Origin: Pseudomonas sp. S06B 330
GTDB taxonomy: Bacteria; Pseudomonadota; Gammaproteobacteria; Pseudomonadales; Pseudomonadaceae
Assembly: GCF_002845275.2 (NCBI RefSeq)
Contig: NZ_CP088149.1
Location: 4,460,501-4,524,500 of the forward strand
Reading direction: 5' to 3'
Length of the DNA stretch: 64,000 bases
Shown here: in pieces, positions 1-9,561 of the stretch
How the letters are laid out: each line of letters opens with the position of its first letter
Numbering within the stretch: position 1 is the first letter of the stretch
Notes under the pieces: model-generated
Databases searched by the model: none
The model's input: only the letters and a program-made list of their open reading frames with translations
What the model was told of the DNA's origin: nothing
Program-made: the position numbers and the translations under genes

Positions 1-1091
1 GCGGGCGTAACGGCGGCCAACTGATCCGTGGCATTGGTCACGAGGTTGAAGGCTTTGCCCGCTACGTTGGCCAGGACGGTGTGAAGTACCTGCAACGTGC
101 CGGCATCGAATCGGTCGAGGTGGTGGCCAACCGCATCCAGGAGCACAGCATTGACTGCGACCTGCGCTGGGGCTTCTGTGAACTGGCCAACACCCCGGCT
201 CAGTTCGCCGCCTTTCGCGCCGAGCAGGACAGCCTGGCAGCACTGGACTACCGCCACGAAACGCAATTGGTCGGCCCTGAGCAGATGCACCAGGTGGTCG
301 CCTCTTCGGCTTACGCCGGCGGTTTGATCGATCGCGGCTCGGGCCATCTGCACCCGCTCAACCTGGTGCTGGGCGAGGCCCGCGTGGCGACCTCGCTGGG
401 CGTACGGATCTTTGAGCACAGCCCAGTGCTGGAGATCAATCACGGCGCTACCGTGCAGGTACGCTGCGCCCAAGGCAGCGTACGCGCCGGCAGCTTGGTG
501 CTGGCCTGCAACGCGCACCTGGATGAACTGGAACCCCGCCTGAGCGGCAAGGTGTTGCCCGCCGGCAGCTACATCATTGCTACTGAACCGCTGTCAGCGG
601 CCCAAGCCAGTGAACTGATCCCACAGAACCTGGCGCTGTGCGACCAGAAAGTCGGCCTCGACTACTACCGCCTCAGCGCCGACCGGCGCCTGTTGTTTGG
701 CGGCGCGTGCCACTACTCCGGCCGCGACCCCCTGGACATCGCCGCCTACATGCGTCCGAAGATGCTCAAGGTATTCCCGCAACTGGCCAACACCCGCATT
801 GAGTTTCAGTGGGGGGGCAAGATCGGCATCACAGCCAATCGCTTTCCCCAGGTCGGTCGCCTGTCACAGCACCCGAATGTGTACTACGCCCAAGGCTATT
901 CAGGCCATGGCCTGAATGTCACCCACTGGACCGCCCGGTTACTTGCTGAAGCAATCGATGTCGGCCACAGCCAGGGCATGGATGTGTTCAGTGCCGTGCC
1001 GCACATGACCTTCCCGGGCGGCAAGGCGCTGCGTTCCCCCCTGCTGGCATTGGGAATGTTGTGGTACCGCTTGCGCGAAGTGCTGGGTTAA
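1..1091 (+). CDS. FAD-dependent amine oxidoreductase (5' truncated by window edge)
   Basis: The reading frame is open from base 3, so the gene starts upstream of the window; about 363 codons are visible. The first visible residues, GRNGGQLIRGIGHEVE, resemble the segment that follows the Rossmann FAD site in DadA/PuuB-type (DAO superfamily) flavoenzymes. Near the C-terminus the motif QGYSGHGLN is the conserved FAD-contacting segment of gamma-glutamylputrescine oxidase-like proteins. These enzymes oxidatively deaminate amines or amino acids in the cytoplasm. The GTG at 81 is internal and not a start. The substrate cannot be read from the sequence. No partner gene for polyamine use is visible in the window. 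Confidence 0.8.
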   Translation, partial: GRNGGQLIRGIGHEVEGFARYVGQDGVKYLQRAGIESVEVVANRIQEHSIDCDLRWGFCELANTPAQFAAFRAEQDSLAALDYRHETQLVGPEQMHQVVASSAYAGGLIDRGSGHLHPLNLVLGEARVATSLGVRIFEHSPVLEINHGATVQVRCAQGSVRAGSLVLACNAHLDELEPRLSGKVLPAGSYIIATEPLSAAQASELIPQNLALCDQKVGLDYYRLSADRRLLFGGACHYSGRDPLDIAAYMRPKMLKVFPQLANTRIEFQWGGKIGITANRFPQVGRLSQHPNVYYAQGYSGHGLNVTHWTARLLAEAIDVGHSQGMDVFSAVPHMTFPGGKALRSPLLALGMLWYRLREVLG

Positions 1092-1196
1092 TCGGCACGA
1101 GTATTTACGACGGGCGACTTGCGACAGACGCAATTGCAGCTACTTTCAGCTAAGTCCTTGTTTCAACATATGACTTGCTTCGGAGGGCATCGGAGA

Positions 1197-1607
1197 ATGT
1201 TTGCAGCTCAGCTGTCGCACCGCCCAACCCCTTGGTTTCTTGGCGCTCTGCTGCTGGCCTTGGCAGGTTGCAGCAGTATTGACGCCCGCACCACAGAGTA
1301 CGTCGGTGCGCCTCACGCCGCGCCCAGCAGTGCGGCAAACGTCGAAGTACTGCGCAGCGAGCCAACCCGCGCCCACGACCGCTTGGGCGAGATCGTGGTC
1401 GACGCCAGCGTCGAGCCAGCACCACCGATCACCGAGGTCGAACAGAAACTACGCGAGGAAACTGCGAAGATCGGCGGCGATGCAGTCGTAGTGGTCTACG
1501 ACCGCATCCAACCGGTCTCAGCCTATGTCAGCGGCCCGCTCTGGGACCGCGATATCCAGACCATCGAAGGGCGCAAGCTCAAAGGCATCGTTATCAAGTA
1601 CCAGTAA
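1197..1607 (+). CDS. Small outer-membrane-type lipoprotein of unknown function
   Basis: 136 residues from the ATG at 1197, which is preceded by a GGAGGG-type ribosome site about 10 bases upstream; the longer frame starting at 1119 has no such site. A hydrophobic signal ends in the lipobox LAGC followed by SS, so it should be lipid-modified and exported. The mature part (about 110 residues) is mixed alpha/beta with a repeated valine-rich DAVVVVYDR stretch. I do not recognise a family with certainty. It stands alone between the oxidoreductase and a convergent gene. Confidence 0.75.
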   Translation: MFAAQLSHRPTPWFLGALLLALAGCSSIDARTTEYVGAPHAAPSSAANVEVLRSEPTRAHDRLGEIVVDASVEPAPPITEVEQKLREETAKIGGDAVVVVYDRIQPVSAYVSGPLWDRDIQTIEGRKLKGIVIKYQ

Positions 1608-1694
1608 TGCATCGCCTTCACTGATCGGCCCAACCTGGCTTGAGCTCAACACGTGGGTCCTGCGCCTGCAATACGCCTGGTGAGACCGCGAAGC

Positions 1695-2375
1695 TCAGCC
1701 GGCAGACGGCAACACGGCCAGCGGATCAATCGGCTTGCCGTTCTGGCGAATCTCGAAATACAGCTGCACCCTGTCAGCGTCCAGGGAGCCCGCTTCAGCG
1801 ATTTTCTGCCCCTTGCTGACCGTCTGCCCTTCCTTGACCAGCAACTTGCTGTTGTGGCCGTAGACGCTGGCATGGGACGACCCGTGCTGGAGGATGATCA
1901 GGTTGCCGTATCCGCGGATGTTCACCGCAAAAGCCACCTTGCCACCGAGGCTGGCATATACCGGCTGGCCTTGGGTCGCGGAAATGGTAATGCCCTTGTT
2001 CAACTTGTCGGCGGCCGAGAAGCGGCGAATCACGGCGCCTTTCACCGGCCAATCCCAACCGCGCAAGGTCACCTTGGTGGTTGAAACCGGTTTGCTCTTG
2101 CTGGCCGTCGAGGTGCTACGCGTTGTGGTTTTCGAGCCACCAAAGCGAATGGTCTGGCCGACATTCACCGCATAGGGCGCAGCAATACCGTTGTAACGCG
2201 CCAGCTCCTTGAAATTCCAGCCGTGGCGTGAGGCAATCGAATACAAGGTGTCGCCACGCTTGACCTTGTAGGTACCGGCCACAACTTTGTTAGCAGCGAC
2301 ACCAGAGTTTGGAGAATGCGAACTGCATGCGGACATCGCCAGCATCACGGCGATCAGAATAAACCTGAAAAACAC
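1695..2375 (-). CDS. LysM / degenerate LytM (M23) lipoprotein, NlpD-like
   Basis: 226 residues. An N-terminal lipoprotein signal ends in SAC at residue 17. A LysM peptidoglycan-binding domain follows (about 36-80, with YKVKRGDTLYSIA) and then an M23/LytM domain (about 115-222). The zinc ligands of active M23 peptidases are missing: the usual HxGxD segment reads NKGITI and the HLHFE motif reads QLYFE. It is therefore probably not a hydrolase but an activator of amidases, like NlpD or EnvC, acting at the outer membrane or septum. It is convergent with the lipoprotein at 1197. Confidence 0.88.
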   Translation of the reverse strand: MFFRFILIAVMLAMSACSSHSPNSGVAANKVVAGTYKVKRGDTLYSIASRHGWNFKELARYNGIAAPYAVNVGQTIRFGGSKTTTRSTSTASKSKPVSTTKVTLRGWDWPVKGAVIRRFSAADKLNKGITISATQGQPVYASLGGKVAFAVNIRGYGNLIILQHGSSHASVYGHNSKLLVKEGQTVSKGQKIAEAGSLDADRVQLYFEIRQNGKPIDPLAVLPSAG

Positions 2376-2463
2376 ACCACTTCCTTTTCCCGGAGACGCC
2401 GTTAACGAGGTCGCTACTATAAATCAGTCTGTTGCTTTGCGCGGCACAGTCTGTACTCGACGC

Positions 2464-2919
2464 TCAGTTCTCCTGCGTCCAATGCAGATTCACTTTCTCA
2501 GTCTGGCCTGGCACTACATTGACCGCGCCGACCTGTTGCTCACCATTGCGCGAAGCAATCAGGTTGTACTTCCCCGGAGGCAGCTTGACCTGAACCATCG
2601 GGCCAACCTGGTTCAACCGCAACAGTATCTGGCCTTGCACGCCCTGAATCATCAGATCAACATCCGGTACGTACTTGTTTTGCGAGCCGCTGGAAAACGT
2701 AAGCTGCAGGTTGTAACCCTGGACTTGCTGAATGGCCCGTGACTCATCCTGGCCAATGCCGCCAGTCACATAGCTGATACCGTTTTGCTGTTGGGGCTGC
2801 AGATGCACTGCAGAGTTATCGATTGGCTCTTGGTATTCAGAGGCTTGTACCTGCTGGGCTACCAACACCAAGACCACTGTTGTGGTAAATGCGAGTGTGC
2901 TGAAAGTTCTCATCGCCAT
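2464..2919 (-). CDS. Secreted carboxypeptidase-regulatory-like domain protein
   Basis: 151 residues, or 149 from a second in-frame ATG at 2913. A Sec signal peptide ends near QVQAS (about residue 26). The C-terminal half contains a short beta-sandwich pattern (VQVKLPPGKYNLIAS) typical of carboxypeptidase regulatory-like or PEGA-type domains. It is probably periplasmic. No catalytic residues are seen. An AGG ribosome site lies just upstream of the first ATG. It is transcribed alone, in the same direction as the NlpD-like gene downstream. Confidence 0.7.
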   Translation of the reverse strand: MAMRTFSTLAFTTTVVLVLVAQQVQASEYQEPIDNSAVHLQPQQQNGISYVTGGIGQDESRAIQQVQGYNLQLTFSSGSQNKYVPDVDLMIQGVQGQILLRLNQVGPMVQVKLPPGKYNLIASRNGEQQVGAVNVVPGQTEKVNLHWTQEN

Positions 2920-3117
2920 GAACCTCGCGCTACATTGTGCTAACCATTTTACTGCCTTGATCCCTCGCTTTTAGAACGATTCGGCGTTACCAGGCCGGGC
3001 AATACCGCTGGATGCTTTCAGATTCATCTTATTAAGCCGCAAAACCTCTCTTGATAGCCTTGGGTCTTCGTTTGCACGCAGGTGCAGTGAACTAATCGAA
3101 GGTTGGAAGGAATTGCA

Positions 3118-3450
3118 ATGAGTGGTTGGTACGAGCTGAAAAACTACAGCAATGGTACGTGTCGCTTTTATCTGTATTCGCGCGACGGCCAGCGGTTACT
3201 GCAAAGCGCAGTGTATCCGGACAGCGTCAGCGCTGAGCAAACCATTGAGGCAATCCAGAACAGCTGCGGGACGGTGGAGCGTTTCAAGAAGGGTATCCAT
3301 AGCGGTGGCAAGAACTACTTTGTTCTACGCGGAGCAGGCAACACCGAACTGCTCACCAGCCACCTGTATGACTCCGAGAGCGCGCTTGAGCGGGCCATCT
3401 CGTTGATTTCATCAGTCGCTCAGACAGGCGAGCTGAAGAAAGCTGCCTGA
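3118..3450 (+). CDS. YegP-type UPF0339/DUF1508 protein
   Basis: 110 residues from the ATG at 3118, with GAAGGA seven bases upstream; the TTG at 3103 is rejected as start. It contains two tandem copies of the DUF1508 fold: WYELKNYSNGTCRFYLYSR at the start and KNYFVLRGAGNTELLTSHLY in the second half. The family is small, cytoplasmic and of unknown biochemical role. It is a single-gene unit ended by a strong hairpin at 3472. Confidence 0.85.
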   Translation: MSGWYELKNYSNGTCRFYLYSRDGQRLLQSAVYPDSVSAEQTIEAIQNSCGTVERFKKGIHSGGKNYFVLRGAGNTELLTSHLYDSESALERAISLISSVAQTGELKKAA

Positions 3451-3471
3451 GCCGAAATACGGCGCCACTTC

Positions 3472-3503
3472 GCACAAGGCCCATCAATTGATGGGCCTTG
3501 TGC
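3472..3503 (+). terminator. Palindromic intrinsic terminator after the YegP gene
   Basis: A 32-base perfect palindrome (GCACAAGGCCCATC and its complement, AATT at the centre) is followed by TTTTCTATT on the plus strand. It lies 22 bases past the stop codon of the YegP-like gene. Confidence 0.85.
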
Positions 3504-3585
3504 TTTTCTATTACAGCATTGCTCGAGGTGCACCTGAACGCGCCGACTAGATGCAACGCGCAGAAAATAGCTGCGGTCCAGACAC

Positions 3586-3617
3586 GAAAAAGCCCGCTCC
3601 TTTGCAGGAAGCGGGCT
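3586..3617 (-). terminator. Intrinsic terminator downstream of tRNA-Lys
   Basis: On the minus strand, stem AGCCCGCT/AGCGGGCT with a short loop is followed by TTTTTC. It lies about 100 bases beyond the 3' end of the minus-strand tRNA-Lys gene. Confidence 0.75.
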
Positions 3618-3718
3618 ATTTCACATGACGCCCTAAACTAGGGATCGTCACTGGCGTCTGCATGATTATGAATCCGGCAATACCTTACCGTTTCAAGATT
3701 CACACATCCGGCCATATA

Positions 3719-3794
3719 TGGTGGGTCGTGTAGGATTCGAACCTACGACCAATTGGTTAAAAGCCAACTGCTCTACCAACTGAGCTAACGACCC
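3719..3794 (-). tRNA. tRNA-Lys (anticodon TTT)
   Basis: 76 bases including an encoded CCA. Read on the minus strand it starts GGGTCGTTAGCTCAGTTGG and has anticodon TTT in the loop CTTTTAA, a T-arm GTTCGAATCC and acceptor GGGTCG/CGACCC. It decodes AAA and AAG. Confidence 0.97.
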
Positions 3795-3855
3795 GTTGGA
3801 TGGCGCGTATAATACTGATTTCTAACAGGAAATCAACACCCCATCGCAAAATAAT

Positions 3856-4530
3856 TTAAAAATAACGTGTTGGGTCTTCTACACCCGCCGCTTTAAAGCC
3901 GTCGGCACGCAGGCGGCAGCTGTCGCATTTACCGCATGCTCGGCCTTCATCGTCGGCCTGATAGCAGGACACTGTCAGGCTGTAGTCCACCCCACGGGCA
4001 ATACCGGCCTGGACGATCTGCGCCTTGCTCAGGTTCTGCAGTGGCGCCTGAATACGAAAGCCCTGCCCTTCGACACCAGCCTTGGTCGCCAGGTTAGCCA
4101 TGCGTTCGAACGCCTCAACGAACTCCGGGCGGCAATCCGGATACCCTGAATAGTCCACGGCGTTGACGCCAATGAAGATATCCCGCGCCTCCAGCACCTC
4201 AGCCCAGCCAAGTGCCAAGGACAGGAACACGGTATTGCGTGCCGGCACGTAGGTCACCGGGATGCCTTCGCTCGGCGCTTCGGGCACATCGATGCTGGTG
4301 TCGGTCAGGGCCGAGCCACCGATGCCGTCCAGGTTCAGGCCGATGACCTTGTGCTCAACCACACCCAGGTCGCGGGCTACTCGCGCAGCGGCGTTGAGTT
4401 CTGCACGGTGACGCTGACCGTAATCAAAGCTCATGGTGTAGCAGCTGTAGCCTTCGGCCTTAGCCATAGCGACCACGGTGGCCGAATCCAGACCACCGGA
4501 AAGCAGGATTACCGCACGTTTCTCAGTCAT
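3856..4530 (-). CDS. queC: 7-cyano-7-deazaguanine synthase
   Basis: 224 residues starting at MTEKRAV; the ATG at 4530 has CAGGAG upstream and the upstream extension is rejected. The PP-loop SGGLDS at the N-terminus binds ATP. The C-terminal cysteine cluster (CYQ...CGKCDSC) binds zinc. The enzyme converts 7-carboxy-7-deazaguanine to preQ0 in queuosine biosynthesis in the cytosol. It lies 14 bases after queE on the same strand, so the two steps that yield preQ0 are co-transcribed. Confidence 0.97.
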   Translation of the reverse strand: MTEKRAVILLSGGLDSATVVAMAKAEGYSCYTMSFDYGQRHRAELNAAARVARDLGVVEHKVIGLNLDGIGGSALTDTSIDVPEAPSEGIPVTYVPARNTVFLSLALGWAEVLEARDIFIGVNAVDYSGYPDCRPEFVEAFERMANLATKAGVEGQGFRIQAPLQNLSKAQIVQAGIARGVDYSLTVSCYQADDEGRACGKCDSCRLRADGFKAAGVEDPTRYF

Positions 4531-4544
4531 TGCATTCACTCCTG

Positions 4545-5192
4545 TCAGCGTCCCGGCTCGTCGTTCCACAGCAGCTTGTGCAGCTGCATCTGAAAACGAA
4601 CCGGCAAATTATCAGCCACGATCCAATCGGCCAGGTCAGTGGCACTCACCTGATGGTGGCTTGGCGAAAACAGCACGTCGCCGGCACGTTGCTCAAGACC
4701 GTACTGAATGAGTTTGGACACCGCCCAGTCGTAGTCCTCACGCGAACAAATGACAAACTTGACTTGATCATTAGGTGTGAGCAGTTCGATGTTCTCGTAA
4801 CGATTGCGGTGCACTTCTGCCGAGCCCGGGGTTTTCAGGTCAACAACCCGACTGACACGCGTGTCCACCTTGGAAATGTCCAAGGCACCGCTGGTCTCAA
4901 GCGAGACGTCATAGCCTGCATCACAGAGCTGCTTAAGTAGCGCAATGGCGTTCGGCTGGGCCAGCGGCTCACCACCGGTGACGCAGACATAGCGCGGCTT
5001 GAAGCCAGCGACCTGCTCCAGGATCGAATCGAGAGTGCGAATGCTGCCGCCGCTGAAGGCGTATTCGCTGTCGCAATACTGGCAGCGCAGCGGGCAGCCG
5101 GTGAGACGGACAAATACCGTGGGCAGGCCAGCGGTACGCGTTTCACCCTGCAAAGAGTAAAAAACTTCGGTAATACGTAATGTGTCTTGCAT
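4545..5192 (-). CDS. queE: 7-carboxy-7-deazaguanine synthase
   Basis: 215 residues from the ATG at 5192 (MQDTLRITE); an ATG three codons upstream is possible. Radical SAM enzyme: CPLRCQYCD carries the CX3CX2C cysteines for the 4Fe-4S cluster, in the QueE family arrangement, and GGEPL follows. It converts 6-carboxy-tetrahydropterin to 7-carboxy-7-deazaguanine, the substrate of QueC. It is the first gene of a queE-queC unit placed downstream of the tol-pal cluster; the cpoB terminator separates them. Confidence 0.96.
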   Translation of the reverse strand: MQDTLRITEVFYSLQGETRTAGLPTVFVRLTGCPLRCQYCDSEYAFSGGSIRTLDSILEQVAGFKPRYVCVTGGEPLAQPNAIALLKQLCDAGYDVSLETSGALDISKVDTRVSRVVDLKTPGSAEVHRNRYENIELLTPNDQVKFVICSREDYDWAVSKLIQYGLEQRAGDVLFSPSHHQVSATDLADWIVADNLPVRFQMQLHKLLWNDEPGR

Positions 5193-5307
5193 AGTCGCCA
5201 CGGGCGTAACAGCTAAACAGGCTGTCCGCCTCCGTCAGGCACTGCTGAAAACCCGTCATCGCGTAGTTCACAGCAGCGTTTTTCAATAAAAGGGCAGAGA
5301 TTCTAAC

Positions 5308-5334
5308 GAAAAAACCCGCGACTGGCGCGGGTTT
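5308..5334 (-). terminator. Intrinsic terminator of the tol-pal-cpoB operon
   Basis: On the minus strand, AAACCCGCG-CCAGT-CGCGGGTTT followed by further T residues, 18 bases beyond the cpoB stop. It should separate tol-pal transcription from queEC. Confidence 0.85.
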
Positions 5335-5351
5335 CTTTTGAAACGACTGAG

Positions 5352-6164
5352 TTAGAGCTTTTGCAGGTCGCGCTGGGCCAGTTGTGCAGCCGAGGTACCC
5401 GGATACTGGGTAATCACTTGCTGCAAAATGCCTTTGACCCGGTCGGTGTGACCCAGGCGGCGCTCTACGTCGGCCAGCTTGTACAGAGAATCTGGCACTT
5501 TGTTGTGCTTGGGATACAGCTGACTGACCTTGGCGAAGGCTTGCCCTGCGCCTTGCAGGTCGCCCTTGGCCAGGTTCACTTCACCCAACCAGTACTGGGC
5601 GTTGCCAGCGTACTGACTATTGGGGTATTTGCGCAGAAAGGCGTTGAACGCCTGACTGGCCTTGTCGAAATCCTTGGCTTTGATCAGGTCAAAAGCAGCG
5701 TCGTAATAGAGCTTCTCTTTGGCCGGATCGCCAGGTTCGCTACTGGCGGCAGGTTGTTGCGCGGCGGCAGCACCTGCAGCGGCACCGGCGGCTTCACCAC
5801 CAGCGGAAGAATTCTCTGGAGCCACGGCAGGAGCGCCGGTTCCAATACGCCGATCCAGGTCCTGATAACGCTCCAGGCTTTCCTGTTTCATGCGCGCAAC
5901 ATCGTTTTGCAGCTCTTCGATGATGCCTTGTTGACGCGACAACTGATCTTGCATCTGCTGCAGTTGCATGAACAGCTGACCCTGCGCCGAGGCAGGGGCC
6001 GTAACCCCTCCCCCGGCGTAGGCGCCGTTCGTACCATAACCCGCTGGTGGGTAGCTGCTTGCGCCGCTATAGCCAGCGTTGTCATCAACAACAGGAACCT
6101 CAGCCCAAGCCACGAGTGGCAGGCTGAGCGCCAGGACGGTTAAAGCACGACGGCACGTTCGCAT
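5352..6164 (-). CDS. cpoB: Cell division coordinator CpoB (YbgF)
   Basis: 270 residues. Signal peptide cleaved near LVAWA (residue 21). An N-terminal coiled coil (about 60-105, Gln-rich) trimerises the protein, a low-complexity Ala/Gly linker follows, and a C-terminal TPR block (about 150-270, with NAQYWLGEV repeats) closes it. In E. coli CpoB couples the Tol complex to PBP1B during septation in the periplasm. It is the last gene of the tol-pal operon, six bases after pal. Confidence 0.95.
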   Translation of the reverse strand: MRTCRRALTVLALSLPLVAWAEVPVVDDNAGYSGASSYPPAGYGTNGAYAGGGVTAPASAQGQLFMQLQQMQDQLSRQQGIIEELQNDVARMKQESLERYQDLDRRIGTGAPAVAPENSSAGGEAAGAAAGAAAAQQPAASSEPGDPAKEKLYYDAAFDLIKAKDFDKASQAFNAFLRKYPNSQYAGNAQYWLGEVNLAKGDLQGAGQAFAKVSQLYPKHNKVPDSLYKLADVERRLGHTDRVKGILQQVITQYPGTSAAQLAQRDLQKL

Positions 6165-6170
6165 ATCGAA

Positions 6171-6668
6171 TTACTTACGCAGTTCGACGCGACGGTTCTG
6201 AGCCCACGACTGCTCGTCGTTGCCGGTAGCAACTGGACGCTCTTCGCCGTAGGAAACCAGTTCCAGCTGGGCAGGAGAAACGCCTTGCAGTACCAGGTAG
6301 CGTTGAACGGCTTTCGCACGACGCTCGCCCAGAGCCATGTTGTATTCGCGAGTACCACGCTCGTCGGTGTTACCTTCCAGCACGACGCGAGCGCCGTTGC
6401 CTTTCAGGTCCTTGGCATGAACGTCCAGAGCGCGCATGGCTTCTGGCTTCAGGTCCGAGCTGTCGTATTCGAAGTAGAAGGTGGTGATTGCGCGCAGAGC
6501 AGCTTCTTCGCTCAGGCTGCCGTCAACAGCGCCAGTGTTGGCACCGTAGCCAGCGTTAGGATCAACAGCGCCTTGACCAGCGTCGTCGCCGCCTTTGGAA
6601 GAGCAACCTACGGCTACGGCCATGGCCAGAGCCAGCGCAGCAAACTTACCAAACTTCAGCATTTCCAT
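6171..6668 (-). CDS. pal: Peptidoglycan-associated lipoprotein (OprL)
   Basis: 165 residues from the ATG at 6668 (AGGAG upstream); the longer frame is rejected. Lipobox VAVGC with lipidated Cys22. A C-terminal OmpA-like peptidoglycan-binding domain carries [10 protein letters not shown] and [12 protein letters not shown], where Asp and Arg contact diaminopimelate. It anchors the outer membrane to murein and binds TolB. In Pseudomonas it is known as OprL. Part of tolQRAB-pal-cpoB. Confidence 0.97.
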   Translation of the reverse strand: MEMLKFGKFAALALAMAVAVGCSSKGGDDAGQGAVDPNAGYGANTGAVDGSLSEEAALRAITTFYFEYDSSDLKPEAMRALDVHAKDLKGNGARVVLEGNTDERGTREYNMALGERRAKAVQRYLVLQGVSPAQLELVSYGEERPVATGNDEQSWAQNRRVELRK

Positions 6669-6720
6669 CGTGAAACTCCTAATGAACCCCAATGTGTTAA
6701 GTACAACGTAAAGCGCCGCG

Positions 6721-8022
6721 TCAGTTCAGGTAAGGGGACCAGGACGGTTCTCTGACTTCGCCTTGAGCGGTAGGAAGCGGGAGCCTCACGCGTCCGTTGA
6801 GAGAGACGAGCATCAAGACTCCCCGGCCCTGCTGGCGGGTGGCGTAGATTAGCATGGTGCCGTTGGGCGCAACAGTGGGAGACTCATCAAGACTTGTTTC
6901 CGAGAGAATCTTTACACTGCCACGTTGCAAATCTTGTGCAGCCACCTTGAAGTTGGTGAAACCTTGTTGACGATGAATCATCACCAGGGTCTTTTCATCC
7001 GCCGAAAGTTTAGGGTTGGCGTTGTAGTTACCTACAAAAGTTACACGCTCGGCGCCACCGCCAGAAACATTGGTTTTATAGATCTGAGGTTTACCACCGC
7101 GGTCGGAAGTGAAATAGATGGTCGAGCCATCTTTACCCCAGAACGGTTCGGTGTTGATCCCAGGACCTGCAGTAACACGCGACAGCTGGCGCGAACCCAT
7201 GTTCATCACGTAGATGTCCGGGTTGCCGTCCTTGGACAGCACGAACGCCAGGCGCGAACCGTCTGGCGACCAGGCTGGCGCACCGTTGAGGCCTTCGAAG
7301 TTGGTGATCTGCTCGCGACGACCAGTGTCGATGTGCTGAACGAAGATGCGCGGACGCTTCTGCTCGAACGACACATAGGCAATGCGCTTGCCATCAGGTG
7401 CAAAACGTGGCGACAGGATCGGCTCTCGCGATTGCAGCAGGGTGACTGCACGAGCACCGTCGTAATCCGAACGCTGCAGGGTGTAACGGGTATTGTTGGT
7501 GGAGAAGCGCTCAGCCGTCACGTACAACATGCGGGTAGAGAACGCACCCTTGATGCCGGTGAGTTTCTCGAACGACTGGTCAGCGATGTAGTGCGACATG
7601 TCGCGCAACTGATCGGTGCTGCCCGAGACGCTGCCGGTCAACACTTGCTGTTCGGTAGCGACGTTGAACAGGGCGTACTGCACCTGCAGGCGACCGCCTG
7701 CCGGAACAATGCTACCCACCATGACGTACTGGGCACCCAGGGCTTTCCAGTCACGGAAGATCACTTCGCTGGCCTGACTTGGCTGGCTGATCATGTTCTG
7801 CCGTGGGATCGGCGAGTAATAACCGGAGTTGCGCAGGTCATTACCGATAATGTCAGCCATGTCTTCAGGCAGCACGCTGCCGCCCTGCAGACCGAAAGGT
7901 ACAACGGCGATAGGCGTGGCACGATCACTACCGCTGGTGACCAGAATGTTCTTTTCTTCTGCCACGGCCATCCCTGCTGCGCAGCAGAGAACGACCAGCA
8001 GTCCTCGAAGAAGTTTAATCAC
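6721..8022 (-). CDS. tolB: Tol-Pal system protein TolB
   Basis: 433 residues with a GTG start at 8022, overlapping the tolA stop by four bases (GTGA), which suggests translational coupling. Signal peptide ends at AVA (about residue 21). The N-terminal domain is followed by a six-bladed beta propeller with WD40-like repeats ([26 protein letters not shown] type blades, about 200-430). TolB is periplasmic and binds Pal. Confidence 0.97.
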   Translation of the reverse strand: MIKLLRGLLVVLCCAAGMAVAEEKNILVTSGSDRATPIAVVPFGLQGGSVLPEDMADIIGNDLRNSGYYSPIPRQNMISQPSQASEVIFRDWKALGAQYVMVGSIVPAGGRLQVQYALFNVATEQQVLTGSVSGSTDQLRDMSHYIADQSFEKLTGIKGAFSTRMLYVTAERFSTNNTRYTLQRSDYDGARAVTLLQSREPILSPRFAPDGKRIAYVSFEQKRPRIFVQHIDTGRREQITNFEGLNGAPAWSPDGSRLAFVLSKDGNPDIYVMNMGSRQLSRVTAGPGINTEPFWGKDGSTIYFTSDRGGKPQIYKTNVSGGGAERVTFVGNYNANPKLSADEKTLVMIHRQQGFTNFKVAAQDLQRGSVKILSETSLDESPTVAPNGTMLIYATRQQGRGVLMLVSLNGRVRLPLPTAQGEVREPSWSPYLN

Positions 8023-9095
8023 AAGGCTAGATCCTCAGGTGTGAATGTCATCTTGAATGAACGATAGGGATTGAATTCGCTCGGTTTCAAGCCCTGCATC
8101 TCGGTTAAACGACCAATGTTCTTGACCGCGGCAACTGCCGAGCTGTCGAACGGACCATCGCCACTGGAGCGGGCTACGCTCACCGAGGTAATGGTGCCAT
8201 CAGGCAGCATGCCGATCTGCAGAACCACCGTCATGTTCTTGCGTGCAGAAGGTGGACGGGCCCAGCCTTCAGCTGCACGTGCACGGATCAGGTCGTCGAA
8301 ATCGCCGGCTACCTGGTCGCCCTGCTCGTCAGCCAATGCCTGCTGGCGCTCGGTGGTGTCAGACAACAGCTCGGCCAGGGCCTGGGCTTTCTTGTCTTCT
8401 GCCGCCTTGCGGGCTGCATCCTGTGCCTTCTTCTTGGCCGCATCTGCTGCAGCTTTCTTCTTGGCGTCTTCAGCAGCTTTTTTCTTCGCCTCTTCGGCCA
8501 CTGCTTTCTTCTTGGCATCCTCGGCCGCCTTCTTCTTGGCGTCCTCGGCTGCTTTTTTCTTGGCTTCTTCAGCCGCCTGCTTCTTGGCGTCTTCAGCAGC
8601 CTTTTTCTTGGCTTCCTCTTCGGCCTTTTTCTTGGCGATGTCAGCCTGTTGCTTCTCGGCAGCCTTCTTGGCTTCTTCGGCTTTCTTGGCTTCGGCGGTT
8701 TTCTTCGCTTCGTCAGCCTTCTTGGCTTCCTCGGACTTCTTCGCCTCAGCTTCGGCGCGCGCCTCTTCAGCCTTTTGAGCCGCTTCCTCTTTCTTTTGTT
8801 CCGCAGCCTTCACTGCTTGCTGCTCGACCTTCTTCTGCTCCATCTGTTCTTCTTCGGTCTGACGCGAAGCAGTTTTCTTCGCTTCACCCGCAATCTTCTG
8901 ATTGGTCTGGGTGGTGGCCTGACTTTTTGATTTCAGCTGGTACAGGGTTGCCTGGACAATAGGCTTGGCCGGCGGCAGTTCAGGGGTCATGGCAAAACTG
9001 ACGAACAGCATGCCGAACACCAGAACGTGCAGCGCAATGGCCCAGACACTGGGCCAGAAATAGCTTTCCGAGGCGGATGGCTCTCGCTGTTGCAT
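8019..9095 (-). CDS. tolA: Tol-Pal system energy-transducing protein TolA
   Basis: 358 residues. A single N-terminal membrane segment (about 15-35) is followed by a very long Ala/Lys/Glu-rich helix (about 75-245) built of [20 protein letters not shown] repeats, and a globular C-terminal domain III (about 255-358). It spans the periplasm and links TolQR to Pal/TolB using proton-motive force. Its start overlaps the tolR stop (TGATG). The repeat helix gives misleading Pro/Arg-rich frames on the opposite strand. Confidence 0.97.
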   Translation of the reverse strand: MQQREPSASESYFWPSVWAIALHVLVFGMLFVSFAMTPELPPAKPIVQATLYQLKSKSQATTQTNQKIAGEAKKTASRQTEEEQMEQKKVEQQAVKAAEQKKEEAAQKAEEARAEAEAKKSEEAKKADEAKKTAEAKKAEEAKKAAEKQQADIAKKKAEEEAKKKAAEDAKKQAAEEAKKKAAEDAKKKAAEDAKKKAVAEEAKKKAAEDAKKKAAADAAKKKAQDAARKAAEDKKAQALAELLSDTTERQQALADEQGDQVAGDFDDLIRARAAEGWARPPSARKNMTVVLQIGMLPDGTITSVSVARSSGDGPFDSSAVAAVKNIGRLTEMQGLKPSEFNPYRSFKMTFTPEDLAL

Positions 9096-9547
9096 CAGGG
9101 CGCCTCGGTAATCAGGCCAACGTTACCGACACCTGCTTTCTGCAACCCGCCCATGGCACCCATGACCGCGCCGTAGTCGACGGACTTGTCGCCACGGATG
9201 AAGACCTGGGTCTGTTTGCCCTGGTCACGTCCGGCGGCGATGATCTTGGTCACCGCGTCGGTCATTTGCGGCAAGGTCATGGCCTTGTCCATCTGCTTCT
9301 CGGTGTCGACTTCACTGCCAAGGTTCCAGAAGTAGGTCTTGTCTGCCTTGATCGAAATAGTCAGGACCTGGACGTTGTTGTCCTGCGGCAAGGCTTCACT
9401 GGAAACCTTGGGCAGGTCGACCTTCACGCCCTGGTTGAGCATCGGTGCGGTCACCATGAAAATGACCAGCAGTACCAACATCACGTCGATGTAAGGCACC
9501 ACGTTCATCTCGGCGACCGGCTTGCGTTTGTGGCGAACTCGGGCCAT
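9095..9547 (-). CDS. tolR: Tol-Pal system protein TolR
   Basis: 150 residues of the ExbD/TolR family. The short N-terminal cytoplasmic part leads to one membrane helix containing the proton-path aspartate (PYIDVMLVLLVIFMV), followed by a periplasmic domain. With TolQ it forms the proton channel that energises TolA. It lies 14 bases after tolQ. Confidence 0.97.
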   Translation of the reverse strand: MARVRHKRKPVAEMNVVPYIDVMLVLLVIFMVTAPMLNQGVKVDLPKVSSEALPQDNNVQVLTISIKADKTYFWNLGSEVDTEKQMDKAMTLPQMTDAVTKIIAAGRDQGKQTQVFIRGDKSVDYGAVMGAMGGLQKAGVGNVGLITEAP

Positions 9548-9561
9548 GGGCTTTTACCTGA

